A stretch of DNA of 64,000 bases, from NCBI RefSeq assembly GCF_024448955.1, contig NZ_JAMOIH010000001.1, forward strand, positions 1-64,000. Reading direction: 5' to 3'. Both the position numbers and the translations under genes were made by a program. How positions within the stretch are numbered: position 1 is the stretch's first letter; every line of letters begins with the position of its first letter. Below are positions 47,845-59,012 of this stretch, in pieces. The stretch is from Stutzerimonas stutzeri. Its GTDB lineage: Bacteria; Pseudomonadota; Gammaproteobacteria; Pseudomonadales; Pseudomonadaceae. Under the pieces are notes generated by a model. That model ran no database searches and had not been told where the DNA came from. It saw only the letters and a list, made by a program, of their open reading frames with translations.

Positions 47845-48936
47845 ATGAATGCAACCTTGAACACCCGGCAGCAGGCGCAGCTGGCCTTCGTCGCGAGCGG
47901 TGCCGAGCTGGAAATCGGGAGGCCCGAAGATTGCCCGCTGCCACCGTCGATTCTGGCGGTTACCGACGGCAGAGAAGCCTATGTCAGCCGCGAACTGTCT
48001 GGCGGCCTCACCGCGCATGTCTACCGGATCGAGGCGCAGGGCCAGAGCTGGACGCTCAAACGCGCCCGCGAGCGTTGCCTGGTACAGAACGCCGACGGCC
48101 AGACCTCCTTTCTCAACGAGGTGCAGCGACGGGCCGACCTTCAGGCGCTGAAGGCACGTCCCGAGCTGGCCGAACGCCTGGGCGGAATCGTCGACACCTG
48201 TTATGCGAGCTTCCGCCGTGGCGTGCTGTTATCTCCCTGGATCGAGGGCGAGCAGGTCGCCGAGTGGGACGAAACGCGTCTGGGCGACCTGTTCGATACC
48301 GTCATCACCCTCGCCTCGCACGGCCTGTTCGAATGGGATTTGTGTCCAGGCAATGTGCTGGACGATGGCCGGATCCGCCTGTTCGACTTCGGCTATATGT
48401 ACCGCTTCGATCCGCTGCGCGAATTCAACAGCGACGGCCTCGCCGCGCCGGGGTTCCACCCGGTCGAACGGTTCGAAACACGCCAGTTCTTCGCCTGGCT
48501 TCTGGAACAGGAACAGGCCGGCGGCAACCGCGCACTGGCTGCCTTCCGCCTGGAGAAATCGATCGCGCTCGACCGCTATCTACGCTGGCACGCCGAATTG
48601 AAGAGGCAAGGCGCGGATACCGTCGTGCTGGATCGGATCGGCGAAATCATCCGCACCTGGCAGACGGCACTCGTCGGCTCGGCCGAGGCGCTTTATCTGC
48701 GTGAAGCCTGGCGCTCGCACCGTCTCGATCTCGCCGATGACCTCGACGGCCAGACCTGCACACCGCTCACGCTGCAGCGGCTCGCCTGGCTCAGGGATAC
48801 CGCCGCCGCCCGTTACTTCGATCTTGTCGCCTGTGGAGCGTTGGCGATCGAGCGGGCCGAAGGACGCAACGAACTGCTGGATCAGCTTGACCGCGCCGAA
48901 GCGCAAGCCATCGGCTGGCAGGTACCACGCGCTTAG
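47845..48936 (+). CDS. Protein-kinase-fold phosphotransferase of unknown substrate
   Basis: 363 residues showing a kinase-like core. Lys72 in WTLKRAR and Glu92 in FLNEV fit the ion pair. FEWDLCPGNVL supplies the catalytic-loop Asp165 and Asn170, with Glu163 in the usual His position. LFDFG (Asp181) is the metal-binding DFG. I do not recognise a named family; aminoglycoside/choline-kinase-like and WaaP-like enzymes share these elements. It lies 55 bases after the amylase on the same strand, so a sugar-kinase role in maltodextrin use is possible but unproven. Confidence 0.7.
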   Translation: MNATLNTRQQAQLAFVASGAELEIGRPEDCPLPPSILAVTDGREAYVSRELSGGLTAHVYRIEAQGQSWTLKRARERCLVQNADGQTSFLNEVQRRADLQALKARPELAERLGGIVDTCYASFRRGVLLSPWIEGEQVAEWDETRLGDLFDTVITLASHGLFEWDLCPGNVLDDGRIRLFDFGYMYRFDPLREFNSDGLAAPGFHPVERFETRQFFAWLLEQEQAGGNRALAAFRLEKSIALDRYLRWHAELKRQGADTVVLDRIGEIIRTWQTALVGSAEALYLREAWRSHRLDLADDLDGQTCTPLTLQRLAWLRDTAAARYFDLVACGALAIERAEGRNELLDQLDRAEAQAIGWQVPRA

Positions 48937-48980
48937 AGGACGCAGACATCGAAAGCGCGCACGGGCGGGATCAATTCCCG

Positions 48981-49107
48981 TAAGGGTAAATATATTCGCC
49001 CGATGGCGTGGCTGATGGCCGAATAAATTCGGCCCTACGATGTGTTGCATCGCTTGGCAGCCCTTACGCAGCGCTGACCCTGTAGGGGCGAACTTGTTCG
49101 CCCGATG
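48981..49107. repeat. Cluster of three REP-like repeats
   Basis: Copies of a GTAGGGGCGAATTNATTCGCCC-like palindrome lie at 48981-49005, 49018-49038 (inverted) and 49082-49107. They fill the space between two convergent genes, where they can also act as bidirectional terminators. Confidence 0.7.
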
Positions 49108-49127
49108 GATCGACGTTCGGATGACCC

Positions 49128-51158
49128 TCACGTGTAATAACGCGCGCAAAGCGCCTGCTGTTCGGCGGACATGCGTGCCTGGCGGTCGCTGCTTTCACTA
49201 ATCGCTACGACGCTTCCCATATTCTGCTCAGCCGCCGAGTCGATCGCATGCATGCCGCGCGAAACCTCCTCAGCCGCAAGGCGCTGCTGGCCGGTGGCTG
49301 AATCGATCTCACGCGACATTACTGCGATGCGCTCGACCTGCCGGCGGATGTCCTGCATCAAATGATCGGCCTCGCCGACCTGGTCAAGATTGCCCTGCAT
49401 CTGCGCGCGGCTCTTCTCCACCGACTGCACCGCCGATGCGATGCCTTGCGTCAGGCTCTCGATGCGCTGCTGGATTTCACCAGTGGATTGCGCCGTGCGT
49501 TGGGCCAGGCCACGCACCTCATCGGCGACCACGGCGAAACCACGCCCCTGCTCACCGGCACGCGCCGCCTCGATGGCCGCGTTGAGCGCCAGCAGATTGG
49601 TCTGGTCGGCGATCCCGCGGATGACATCAAGGATTTGCCCGATCTGCTCGCTCAGGGCCTCGACATTGGAGATCTCGGCGACGCTCGCCTCGAGTTGCTG
49701 CGCTAATGCCCCGGTGTTCTCGCGGGTTTCGGCCATCAGCTGGCTGCCCTGTCGGGTCAGTCCCTCGACGCTGCCGACCCGTGCCGCCGTCTCACCGGCG
49801 TGCTGGGCAACCTCGCCGAAGCTGGTTTCCAGTTCGGTCAGGCTGGCGACCAGCGTTCCGATACTGCTGCGCTGTTGCTCCAGCCCGGCGCGTGCCTGGC
49901 CGCACGCTGTGGCATTACGCCGGGCAATCTCGTCCTGCTCGTCGGCGTTGCGCCCGAGCTGCGCCAGCGCGTCGCGCATGTTGCCGGCGACCCGGTTGAC
50001 GTGTTCGCTGACACGCCCGAATTCATCAGGTCGACGGTAGTCGCACTGGCCGCGCAGGTCTCCGGCAGCCAGATGCTGCAGGGTGCCAGTGACGGCACCG
50101 AGCGCAGCGCGCATGGTACGGCTCAGCCACAGTCCCATGAACAGTGCGAGCCCGATTGACAGCCCCGCCATCAGTAACAGGCGGGTGACGCCATGCTGGT
50201 AGGTCTCGGCGGCCAGAGCTAACTGCTCGTTGCTGGCCTCTTGAGCACTGGCGATAAGCGTCCCGATGTCGTCCCGCGCCTGGCGCTGCAAGGCGTTGAG
50301 CTGGGCCTTCTGCTGCCGGTTGGCCTGCTTGTCGCGGAGCCAGGCGTAATACTGACCTACCGCGCCCGAACCAGCGGTATCCACCTGTCGCTGAATATCC
50401 TCGAATGGCGGGCGGAAGCTGTGCGCGTAGTCGGTTCGGCTGTCCTGATGCGGGGCGAGGTCCATCAGCACGTTGTCGAGCTTCTTCTGCAGGTCGGGCA
50501 GGCGTTCGGCGATCTTCGCTCGGGCTTCGTCGAGCTTTTGTGTAGAGGCCGCGCCGATCGCGTCGAATAACAGGGCCTCGATCTGCTCAAACGGGATGAT
50601 GAACTGCTTGATCGAATAGGCCGCCAGGTCGTCGCCAGTGACGAACTGAGCCTGCAACAGATCCTGCTTGAGTCGCGAGAACTGCAATTGCAGATCACGC
50701 AGCGCCACGGCATTGCGGTCGACACGCTCGAGCAGGCCGCGATGCGCGTCGATCAGTGCCAGGCTACGGCGATTGAGCTCCGGCAGCATGTCGCTCAATC
50801 GCTGTTTGGCGTCGGTATGCCCCGGCGTCAGGCCGTCGAGCTGCTCCAACAGCTCCACTGTCCTTTCGTGTAGCTTCTGGTGCCGCGTGACGAAGGCGTC
50901 CAGCTGCTCCGGCCGGTCTTCGGCGAGAGCATCGGAGAGGTTCTGGGTCAGGCTCTGCAGCGTACTGAAGAAGCTCTCACTGACCAGCAAGCGAGAAGCG
51001 GTGGTCGAGATCTGTTCGGCATTGCCCTGCAGGCGGGTGACGGCGACCAGACTGGTCCCGGCCACGAGCATCAGCAACGCCACGAGCGCAGCGATCAGCA
51101 AATACAGCCGTGGCAGAAAACCGAGCCGAAGGACGGAAAAGCGGGGATGGGCGGACAT
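49128..51158 (-). CDS. Methyl-accepting chemotaxis protein
   Basis: 676 residues. Helix 1 is at about 16-38, followed by a large all-helical periplasmic domain (about 40-325, resembling the bimodular HBM type), helix 2 at about 328-346, HAMP, and a cytoplasmic signalling domain with the hairpin tip [21 protein letters not shown]. It lies inside the maltose locus with MalT-like boxes upstream. Maltodextrins, or a binding protein carrying them, are therefore candidate ligands by inference. Confidence 0.92.
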   Translation of the reverse strand: MSAHPRFSVLRLGFLPRLYLLIAALVALLMLVAGTSLVAVTRLQGNAEQISTTASRLLVSESFFSTLQSLTQNLSDALAEDRPEQLDAFVTRHQKLHERTVELLEQLDGLTPGHTDAKQRLSDMLPELNRRSLALIDAHRGLLERVDRNAVALRDLQLQFSRLKQDLLQAQFVTGDDLAAYSIKQFIIPFEQIEALLFDAIGAASTQKLDEARAKIAERLPDLQKKLDNVLMDLAPHQDSRTDYAHSFRPPFEDIQRQVDTAGSGAVGQYYAWLRDKQANRQQKAQLNALQRQARDDIGTLIASAQEASNEQLALAAETYQHGVTRLLLMAGLSIGLALFMGLWLSRTMRAALGAVTGTLQHLAAGDLRGQCDYRRPDEFGRVSEHVNRVAGNMRDALAQLGRNADEQDEIARRNATACGQARAGLEQQRSSIGTLVASLTELETSFGEVAQHAGETAARVGSVEGLTRQGSQLMAETRENTGALAQQLEASVAEISNVEALSEQIGQILDVIRGIADQTNLLALNAAIEAARAGEQGRGFAVVADEVRGLAQRTAQSTGEIQQRIESLTQGIASAVQSVEKSRAQMQGNLDQVGEADHLMQDIRRQVERIAVMSREIDSATGQQRLAAEEVSRGMHAIDSAAEQNMGSVVAISESSDRQARMSAEQQALCARYYT

Positions 51159-51233
51159 GTGAGCTCCTGACGCGACAGCGAAACGCGATGGCTTTTTGTT
51201 GTCGCGTCAGGATTATCCGGGCTGCCTGTTCGA

Positions 51234-51278
51234 ACATCCTCCCCGAGCGTTATCGACGGGGAGGAGTGGGTGGGCGTA
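51234..51278 (-). promoter_or_regulatory. Putative MalT operator upstream of the chemoreceptor
   Basis: GGGAGGATGT is on the minus strand at 51234-51243. GGGGAGGAG (51258-51266) and GGGCGTA (51272-51278) are on the plus strand. The arrangement mirrors the other mal operators. Confidence 0.55.
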
Positions 51279-51284
51279 ATTACC

Positions 51285-51404
51285 TCGGTGGGCTGAAGCG
51301 GAGCGCCGCCCGGCCCAGCCTACCCGTGCGGTCGAGCCTGAATCGGTGGGCTAAAGCCCACCCTACAGTGCGATCCCATCCCGTAGGGTGGGCTTCAGCC
51401 CACC
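51285..51404. repeat. Dispersed GTAGGGTGGGCTTCAGCCCACC repeats
   Basis: Three related units occur here. One at 51285-51323 is like 30366-30402. The other two face each other, at 51345-51366 and 51383-51404. The last can fold as a stable hairpin and may end amyP transcription, whose stop codon is at 51417. Confidence 0.65.
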
Positions 51405-51416
51405 ATGATGTCCGAC

Positions 51417-53096
51417 TCAGAACGAGCCGCTAGTGCTCGCCCCGGCGGCAACCTGGACGCTGTTGTTGCCGCCCGATTCCCACTGACGTACCACGGTGCC
51501 GTCAGCCTCGTTGCGTACGATGCATTTCCATTCCACCGTCTGCCCGGCCGGCAAGGCGATGGTGCCTTTCCAGGTAGGGTAGGCGCTGGTATCGGTCAGG
51601 CGCACCGCGTTGGCCGGGCTCCAGTTGCCGAGCTGGCTGACATTACCCACGGCATAAACGCTGTCGCCCATCTGGGTCACGCCGTTATCGCAGCGGAAGT
51701 TAACGCTGACCACGCTGCCATCGTCGCCACCGCCGTTGTCGTCATCCCCGCCCGTACTGCCAGTCGTCCAGATGCGCAGCTGACCGTTGTCCTGATTCAG
51801 CGCCTGGTTGAAGCTGCCACTGCTGACCTGAGCGGGATTGTCCAGATTCGATCCGAGGGCGATCACCAACGTCTGAGCGGTACCACTGACGGTCGCCACC
51901 AGGCCGGAATAACTACTGTGGAACTGAATCGCGGAATCGGCGCGCACACCCGCAGCGCGGCGAGTCTGGATCAGCTGGCGGATCAAATCGCCGTGGCCCC
52001 AATCGTACATATGCGACCAGTACACCACCGGTGTGCCGGGGCTGGAGAGGATATAGGCGTAGGCCTGGCGGACCAGATCGTCACGCAGCGCCCAATGGTG
52101 CTGACCGCCGTTCTGCCCCGGCGAGTAACCGGTGTCATGGTTGTCGACGAAGGTCACCGCCACCTCGCGCCAGCGCGCGTCCGGGTTGCCGTTGAGCCCG
52201 TTCTTCCAGTCGGCGATCGAGCCGTTCTGCATGCGTTCTTTCAGGGCGAAATCGAACACCGGGCACTTGGCGCGATCGGACCAGTCCTTGATCACCTGCT
52301 GCCAGCTGGCGGTATTGCGCCAATCCCAGCTCGGGTATTCGGCCGGCGCCTTCCAGAGTTCACCGACGCAGAAAGCGTTGTCATGCGCCGCGCTCATCCA
52401 GCTGTCGACCCGCTCGCCGGCGTAGCCACGGACGAAGTCGAAGCGGAAGCCGCCGGCGCCGTAGTTATTGCGCAGGTTGGCGAACTCGTCGCGGAACATG
52501 CCGTAGACCTGCGGGTGCGCCGTACTGAGGTCCGAGTCGCCGGCCATGAAGCGGTCGCCGTCGTCGCAATCGTTGGCGTAGTTGCCCGGATCGCTACAGT
52601 CGTGGCGCCAGAAGCCCTGGCCGGCCGGTAAGTTGATTTCCTTGTTCGGGTAGCCGCGATTCATGTGGTTGGGCACCGCGTCGTAAAGCACCTTCACCTG
52701 GGCATTGTTCAGCGCGGCGGCGGCCTGCTTGAGCTGGGCGTCGGTGCCGTAACGGCCGTTCTTGTTGAAATCGTGCCAGAAATAGCCTTCGCCGCCGCCG
52801 GACTTGGCGCCATCGCTCCAGCTGGAGAAGTCGCGCCAGGGCACCGGCATCCAGATCGCGCTGAATCCGTCAGCGGCAATCGTCGGTGCCATGCTGCGCA
52901 GGGTGTTGTACCAGTCATTGGGCGACTCGCGGACGACGTTCCAGTGAAAGCCCTGAAGGATGATTTCGTCGCCGCCATGATAACGGACCCCAGCAGGGCT
53001 CTTGCCGGCCAGATCGGCTGCCTGAGCGGTGCCCAGGGTCAGCAGCAGAGAAGAAACCGCCAGGGCCAGGCGGGCAGGATATAAAGAATGTTTCAT
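51417..53096 (-). CDS. amyP: Maltotetraose-forming amylase (glucan 1,4-alpha-maltotetraohydrolase)
   Basis: 559 residues. The signal peptide is followed by DLAGKSPAGVRYHGGDEIIL, nearly the mature start of the P. stutzeri G4-amylase. Asp220, Glu246 and Asp321 (GGFRFDF, CVGELW, VDNHD) correspond to Asp193, Glu219 and Asp294 of that enzyme with a constant offset of 27. A Gly/Asp linker near 455-470 leads to a C-terminal CBM20 starch-binding domain. It is secreted and cuts maltotetraose from starch chain ends. The ATG at 53096 has GGAG upstream. Confidence 0.96.
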   Translation of the reverse strand: MKHSLYPARLALAVSSLLLTLGTAQAADLAGKSPAGVRYHGGDEIILQGFHWNVVRESPNDWYNTLRSMAPTIAADGFSAIWMPVPWRDFSSWSDGAKSGGGEGYFWHDFNKNGRYGTDAQLKQAAAALNNAQVKVLYDAVPNHMNRGYPNKEINLPAGQGFWRHDCSDPGNYANDCDDGDRFMAGDSDLSTAHPQVYGMFRDEFANLRNNYGAGGFRFDFVRGYAGERVDSWMSAAHDNAFCVGELWKAPAEYPSWDWRNTASWQQVIKDWSDRAKCPVFDFALKERMQNGSIADWKNGLNGNPDARWREVAVTFVDNHDTGYSPGQNGGQHHWALRDDLVRQAYAYILSSPGTPVVYWSHMYDWGHGDLIRQLIQTRRAAGVRADSAIQFHSSYSGLVATVSGTAQTLVIALGSNLDNPAQVSSGSFNQALNQDNGQLRIWTTGSTGGDDDNGGGDDGSVVSVNFRCDNGVTQMGDSVYAVGNVSQLGNWSPANAVRLTDTSAYPTWKGTIALPAGQTVEWKCIVRNEADGTVVRQWESGGNNSVQVAAGASTSGSF

Positions 53097-53229
53097 CGAA
53101 GTAGCTCCACTTTTTGTAATTGTCGTGAGCACCCGACTACGGGAACCAGCTCCCCGGATGACAGGGCGCAGACGGCGTTGCCAACACCACCTGCCAGGCC
53201 AGACTGCCGCGCCAGACGGCATCGCCATA

Positions 53230-54777
<1,548 letters not shown>

Positions 54778-54900
54778 TTGGTCTGGTGGTAATCGCCTAA
54801 GTGTCGGCGGCGTGCGGCGGTCTCTCTCCTCCCGCTGCGCTCGCCGGCTCTGGGCAACGCTTCTCACTTTCCGCTCCCACCGTTTTTCGACGGTGTGTTT

Positions 54901-54931
54901 ACCCCGACCATGGCTGGTCGGGGTCTTTTTT
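54901..54931 (+). terminator. Terminator between lamB and malM
   Basis: ACCCCGACCA and TGGTCGGGGT form the stem, followed by six T. It lies 124 bases after lamB and only 22 before malM, so some read-through is likely if malM has no promoter of its own. Confidence 0.88.
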
Positions 54932-54953
54932 GATTGGCGACTGGAGTATCACC

Positions 54954-55877
54954 ATGAGCAATCTGCGATTTCCCCTGCTTGGCCTTGCCGTCGTTCTGGT
55001 CACTGGTTGCGGCAGCGATCCCATGCGCCGCGTGGATGCCCTGGCGCACACGCCCGCCCCGCTGGAGCTATCCATGACCGACGCCCGCCAGGCGCTGGCG
55101 AGCGCGCCGATCTGCTGCGACGCGATCGAAGACCTGCCCTTTCAACCGATCCCCGTGAATTTTTCCGGTGACGTGACGCTGGACGCCACGGCCCCGGCCT
55201 ACCGCTTCGACAGCGGCAAGAGCTTCTTCCGTGCCTTCGCCCTGCCCAAGGACAGCAAGTCCTTCGAGATTCGCCTCTACAGTCAGGCCGGCAAAACCGT
55301 ACTGGCCCCCAGCGTCATGCTGCTCGATAGCCGCTTGCGCCCCACGCGCCTGCTCGACGCCGACGACTTCACCTACGCTCCCGCATCCGGCCTGAAAGGC
55401 GACAGCCTGGATGCCCGCCTGCGCATCGACCGCACGTACCTGAACAACCCCGGCAACGAGTACTACCTGGTGCTCTTCACCGGCGAGCAGCAGACACAAG
55501 GCCAAACCACTCTTGAACACCCGGCCAAGGCCTACGCCAAGGCGCTGGGCAACGAGCCGCCCAGCCTTCCCGATCCAGTGGCGCAGCATGCGCCCACCGG
55601 GGTGATCAAGATGGTGCTGATCGAAGACAAGGTCGCTGGCCAACAGGCCAACACCTATGTGCCGGCTTACAGCATCGGTCGCGAGATGGGCAACGATTTG
55701 CCATCAGTACCCGCGCCCGCGGTACTGCCCGAAACCCAGGCCTATTACCGCCAGGGCATCGATGCGGCATTGGCGGCGAAGGACCTGGAACGCGCGCTGC
55801 GCCTGGCCGACGAGGCCGCACGAATCGGCGATCCAGAGGCCAAGGCTTATCTGCTCGAGCGCATCGAGATCAAGTGA
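54954..55877 (+). CDS. malM: MalM-like periplasmic lipoprotein
   Basis: 307 residues. The lipobox VTGC has its Cys at 19. The MalM family core (FSGDVTLDATAPAYRFDSGKSFFRAFALP, then VMLLDSRLRPTR) and a C-terminal Ala-rich helical stretch (about 265-305) are visible. Its function is unknown even in enteric bacteria; it follows lamB there too. GGAG precedes the ATG at 54954. Confidence 0.85.
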   Translation: MSNLRFPLLGLAVVLVTGCGSDPMRRVDALAHTPAPLELSMTDARQALASAPICCDAIEDLPFQPIPVNFSGDVTLDATAPAYRFDSGKSFFRAFALPKDSKSFEIRLYSQAGKTVLAPSVMLLDSRLRPTRLLDADDFTYAPASGLKGDSLDARLRIDRTYLNNPGNEYYLVLFTGEQQTQGQTTLEHPAKAYAKALGNEPPSLPDPVAQHAPTGVIKMVLIEDKVAGQQANTYVPAYSIGREMGNDLPSVPAPAVLPETQAYYRQGIDAALAAKDLERALRLADEAARIGDPEAKAYLLERIEIK

Positions 55878-56054
55878 ATCGGTCGCCAGGCTGTCGCCGG
55901 TATCGCGCCGCGTCTGCCTGGGCCTATCCCTCGTCACCCTTTTCGTCGCAACAAGGACGTCGCGGACCGGCCTGCCGTCCGGCATGGACCGGTGCGGATT
56001 GGCGATGCGCAACTGCGCACGGCCCGCCGCGTGCCGTCATGCAAGGAGGCATCC

Positions 56055-57302
56055 ATGATCGCTTTGTTCAATGCCACGACGCTTTCGCTTCTTCTGCTCT
56101 GCCTGTCTGGGAACGCGCTTGCGTTCGAACGCAACAAGCTGCTGGTCTGGGTAAATCAGGACAAGGGCTTCAACGGCGTCGCCGAGGTCGGCGAGCGTTT
56201 CCAGGCCGACACCGGCATCAGGGTCGAAGTCGCCACGCCGGACGACCTGGCCGCTCGCTTCGACCGTCAGGCCAATACGGCTAAAGGACCGGACATCGTC
56301 ATCTTCGCTCATGACCGCTTCGGCTCCTGGCTCGATGCCGGGCATCTGGCCGCGTTGTCCCCGAGCCCCGCCGCACTGCAGCGCACACCGGCCTTCGCCT
56401 GGGAAGCCGTCAGCGTCGCCAAGCGCATCTACGCTTACCCGCTGTCCACCGAGGTGGTCAGCCTGATCTACAACCGTGACCTGGTGCCAACGCCGCCGCG
56501 CACCTGGGGCGAGGTGATCGAACTGGACCGACAGTTGCGCGCCCAGGGCAAGCGCGCAATCGAATGGGACTACGCCAACCTCTACTTTTCCTGGCCGATC
56601 ATCGCCGGCAGCGGCGGCTACAGTTTGCGCAAGCGCAACGGTCTGTATGACTTCGACGATCCGGGCATCGCCACGGCCGGGGCGATTGCGGGCTTCAGGC
56701 AGATTCAGCAATTGCTCGAACTCGGCGTGCTGTCACCGGAAGCCAGTTATGGCCGGATGATGGATGCGTTCAAGGCAGGCGAACTGGGGATGATGATCAA
56801 TGGCCCTTGGGTGTGGAATGAGTTGCGCGCCGCGGGGCTCCGCTTCGGTGCCGCCGACGTGCCGGGCATCGATGCCAACCATCCCGGCAAACCCTTCGTG
56901 GGTGTCATCGCCGCCGCGGTCAATGCGCACAGCCCGAACCAGAAGCAGGCACAGCGATTTCTCGACGATTACCTGACCACCGCAGATGGGCTTCGTAGCA
57001 TCGATGCCGACAAGCCGCTGGGCGCGGTAGCCAATCTGGAGCTGCTGGAAACGCTGCAGCATGATCCCTTGATCGCGCACACCTACCGTTCGGCCGCGGC
57101 CGGAGAAATCATGCCCGACGTACCGGAAATGAAGCGCTTCTGGGCATTGTTCGAAAGCCGCCTGAAGCCAATGCTGCTCGGCGAGCGGCCAATCCCGGCA
57201 ACGCTCGAAGAAATCAGCGGACGCCTGAGCCAACACGCGCAGATGCAGAGCGTGCGCCGTCGCTTCTACCCCATCGCCGAAACGAGCGACTCAGCGCCCT
57301 GA
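56055..57302 (+). CDS. Second MalE-like substrate-binding protein
   Basis: 415 residues. A signal peptide (1-23) is followed by FERNKLLVWVNQDKGFNGVAEVGERF, parallel to MalE at 44270-45457. The lobes are conserved (FAHDRFGSWLDAGHL, GPWVWNEL, GKPFVGVIAAAVNAHSPN), but sequence has diverged widely. AAGGAGG precedes the ATG. No permease genes accompany it; it could feed the same MalFGK, widen substrate range or present sugar to the chemoreceptor. A gene-free 177-base gap separates it from malM. Confidence 0.88.
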   Translation: MIALFNATTLSLLLLCLSGNALAFERNKLLVWVNQDKGFNGVAEVGERFQADTGIRVEVATPDDLAARFDRQANTAKGPDIVIFAHDRFGSWLDAGHLAALSPSPAALQRTPAFAWEAVSVAKRIYAYPLSTEVVSLIYNRDLVPTPPRTWGEVIELDRQLRAQGKRAIEWDYANLYFSWPIIAGSGGYSLRKRNGLYDFDDPGIATAGAIAGFRQIQQLLELGVLSPEASYGRMMDAFKAGELGMMINGPWVWNELRAAGLRFGAADVPGIDANHPGKPFVGVIAAAVNAHSPNQKQAQRFLDDYLTTADGLRSIDADKPLGAVANLELLETLQHDPLIAHTYRSAAAGEIMPDVPEMKRFWALFESRLKPMLLGERPIPATLEEISGRLSQHAQMQSVRRRFYPIAETSDSAP

Positions 57303-57304
57303 GT

Positions 57305-58636
57305 TCAGGGCGCTGGATTGCGCTCACCCAGCAGCCAGAGCCGAAAGCGCACGGCAAATTCCGGTACCGAGCTGAAGATCCACCCGGCGACCAGCACGTT
57401 GAGCAGCGCCACGGCAAGAAACAGCTGCGGTATCGACAGCCCGGCCACGGTCAGAATCAGGATCGAGAAGATCGCTGAAATCACCATGAACAGCGCATTG
57501 AGGATGTTGTTTGCCGCCACCACGCGTGAGCGCTCCTCCAGCGCGGTGCGCGACTGGATCAAGGCATACAGCGGCACGATATAGAACCCGCCGAAAGTGC
57601 CGAGGCCGAGGATATCGATCAACACCCACCAGGCCCGCGGCTCGGCCAGAAGCGTCGCCCAATCCCTGATTTCACTGGCTGCCGGCACGCCCGTCGCGTG
57701 CCACCAGAGCAGCACGCCGAACAGCGTCAGGCCGATCGAACCCAGCGGCACCAGCCCCAGCTCCACTCGATGCCGGGACAGCCGTTCACAGAGCATCGAG
57801 CCCAGCGCGATGCCAATTGAGAACACCGCCAGGATCAACGTCACCACGCCCTCGTCGCCCTGCAACAGGTCGCGGGAGAACGCAGGAATCTGCGTCAGGT
57901 AGACCGCACCGAGGAACCAGAACCAGGAATTTCCCACCATCGCGCGCGACACCGAACGCTGCTGACCCAGCCCCAGGCGCATGATCCGCAGCGACTGGCG
58001 CAAGAGGTTCCAGTCCAGGCGCAGGCTTGGCAGCGCCGCCAGCGAAAACGGAATCTTCCGACTGGCCAGATAACCGATCACGGCAAGCACCACCACGGCA
58101 ACCGACACCCGCATGGCGTAATCGCCACCGGACATCAGCACGCCAGCGGTGATGGTGCCGCCGAGAATCGCCAGAAAGGTGCCCATTTCAACCAGGGCAT
58201 TGCCACCGACCAACTCATCGCTATGCAGTTGTTGCGGCAGGATCGAATACTTAACCGGCCCGAACAGCGCCGACTGCGTGCCCATGCAGAACAGCACTAC
58301 GAGCAATAACGGCAGATTGCCCAGCAACATCCCCACGGCGCCGACCAGCATGATCAGAATTTCGGCGAACTTGATTCGGCGTATCAGCCAGGCCTTCTCA
58401 TACTTCTCACCGAACTGGCCGCCGAGCGCGGAGAACAGGAAGAACGGCAGGATGAACAGCAGCGCACAAAGATTCACCAACAAGCTGACGTCGGCCGTGG
58501 TGCCGAGCTTGTAGAGAATGGCGAGCACCAGCGCCTGCTTGAACAGATTGTCGTTGAACGCGCCAAGCAGCTGCGTCACGAAGAACGGCAGGAAGCGCCG
58601 TGTGCCGAGCAGGCGGAACTGGGAATGCTGGCTCAT
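57305..58636 (-). CDS. MFS transporter (LplT-like)
   Basis: 443 residues with 12 helices. The start FLPFFVTQLLGAFNDNLFKQALV and the GPVKYSILPQ block resemble LplT-type lysophospholipid carriers and the N-terminal half of Aas fusions. That specificity is an inference. It converges with the malE-like gene, with only two bases between the stop codons. Confidence 0.8.
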   Translation of the reverse strand: MSQHSQFRLLGTRRFLPFFVTQLLGAFNDNLFKQALVLAILYKLGTTADVSLLVNLCALLFILPFFLFSALGGQFGEKYEKAWLIRRIKFAEILIMLVGAVGMLLGNLPLLLVVLFCMGTQSALFGPVKYSILPQQLHSDELVGGNALVEMGTFLAILGGTITAGVLMSGGDYAMRVSVAVVVLAVIGYLASRKIPFSLAALPSLRLDWNLLRQSLRIMRLGLGQQRSVSRAMVGNSWFWFLGAVYLTQIPAFSRDLLQGDEGVVTLILAVFSIGIALGSMLCERLSRHRVELGLVPLGSIGLTLFGVLLWWHATGVPAASEIRDWATLLAEPRAWWVLIDILGLGTFGGFYIVPLYALIQSRTALEERSRVVAANNILNALFMVISAIFSILILTVAGLSIPQLFLAVALLNVLVAGWIFSSVPEFAVRFRLWLLGERNPAP

Positions 58637-58685
58637 CGGAAACCTCCGCGGTTACGCTCGCCCGGCACGAGATCCACCCCAACGC

Positions 58686-59012
58686 TCACAGCGGCAGCTG
58701 CCCGAACGCCCAACGCAGAAGGAAGAAACTCAACAGCCCGCCGCCGATGGTGGCCAGCAGGTTGCGGCTGATCGCGGCGATGAGAATCGCCAGCAAGCCG
58801 GCCAGCAGATAGGCGTTGTCCCACTCCAGCGCCCATTCGCCCTCCGGCATCAGCATCGCCGGCACCACGATGGCGGTCAGCACGGCCACCGGCACGTAAT
58901 GCAAGCCCTGCTCTACCAGGCGCGGGAAGCGCAGGTCGGGCCAAGCGAAGAAGCTGTATCGAATCACGAAGGTGATCGCCAGCATGCCCAGAATCAGCAA
59001 CCAGATTTGCAT
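58686..59012 (-). CDS. azlD: AzlD family branched-chain amino acid export subunit
   Basis: 108 residues with four helices. The start LLILGMLAITFVIRYSFF and the segment VPVAVLTAIVVPAM are typical of AzlD. It pairs with AzlC as the small subunit of an amino acid exporter. The ATG at 59012 has AAAGGAGG upstream; the frame continues far upstream but only as antisense-free overlap with azlC. It overlaps azlC by 19 bases. Confidence 0.88.
   Translation of the reverse strand: MQIWLLILGMLAITFVIRYSFFAWPDLRFPRLVEQGLHYVPVAVLTAIVVPAMLMPEGEWALEWDNAYLLAGLLAILIAAISRNLLATIGGGLLSFFLLRWAFGQLPL

Noticed and set aside
51405-52631. 408-codon frame opposite amyP
   Set aside because: AmyP has its complete catalytic triad and CBM20 domain on the minus strand, and the opposite frame has no supporting signal.
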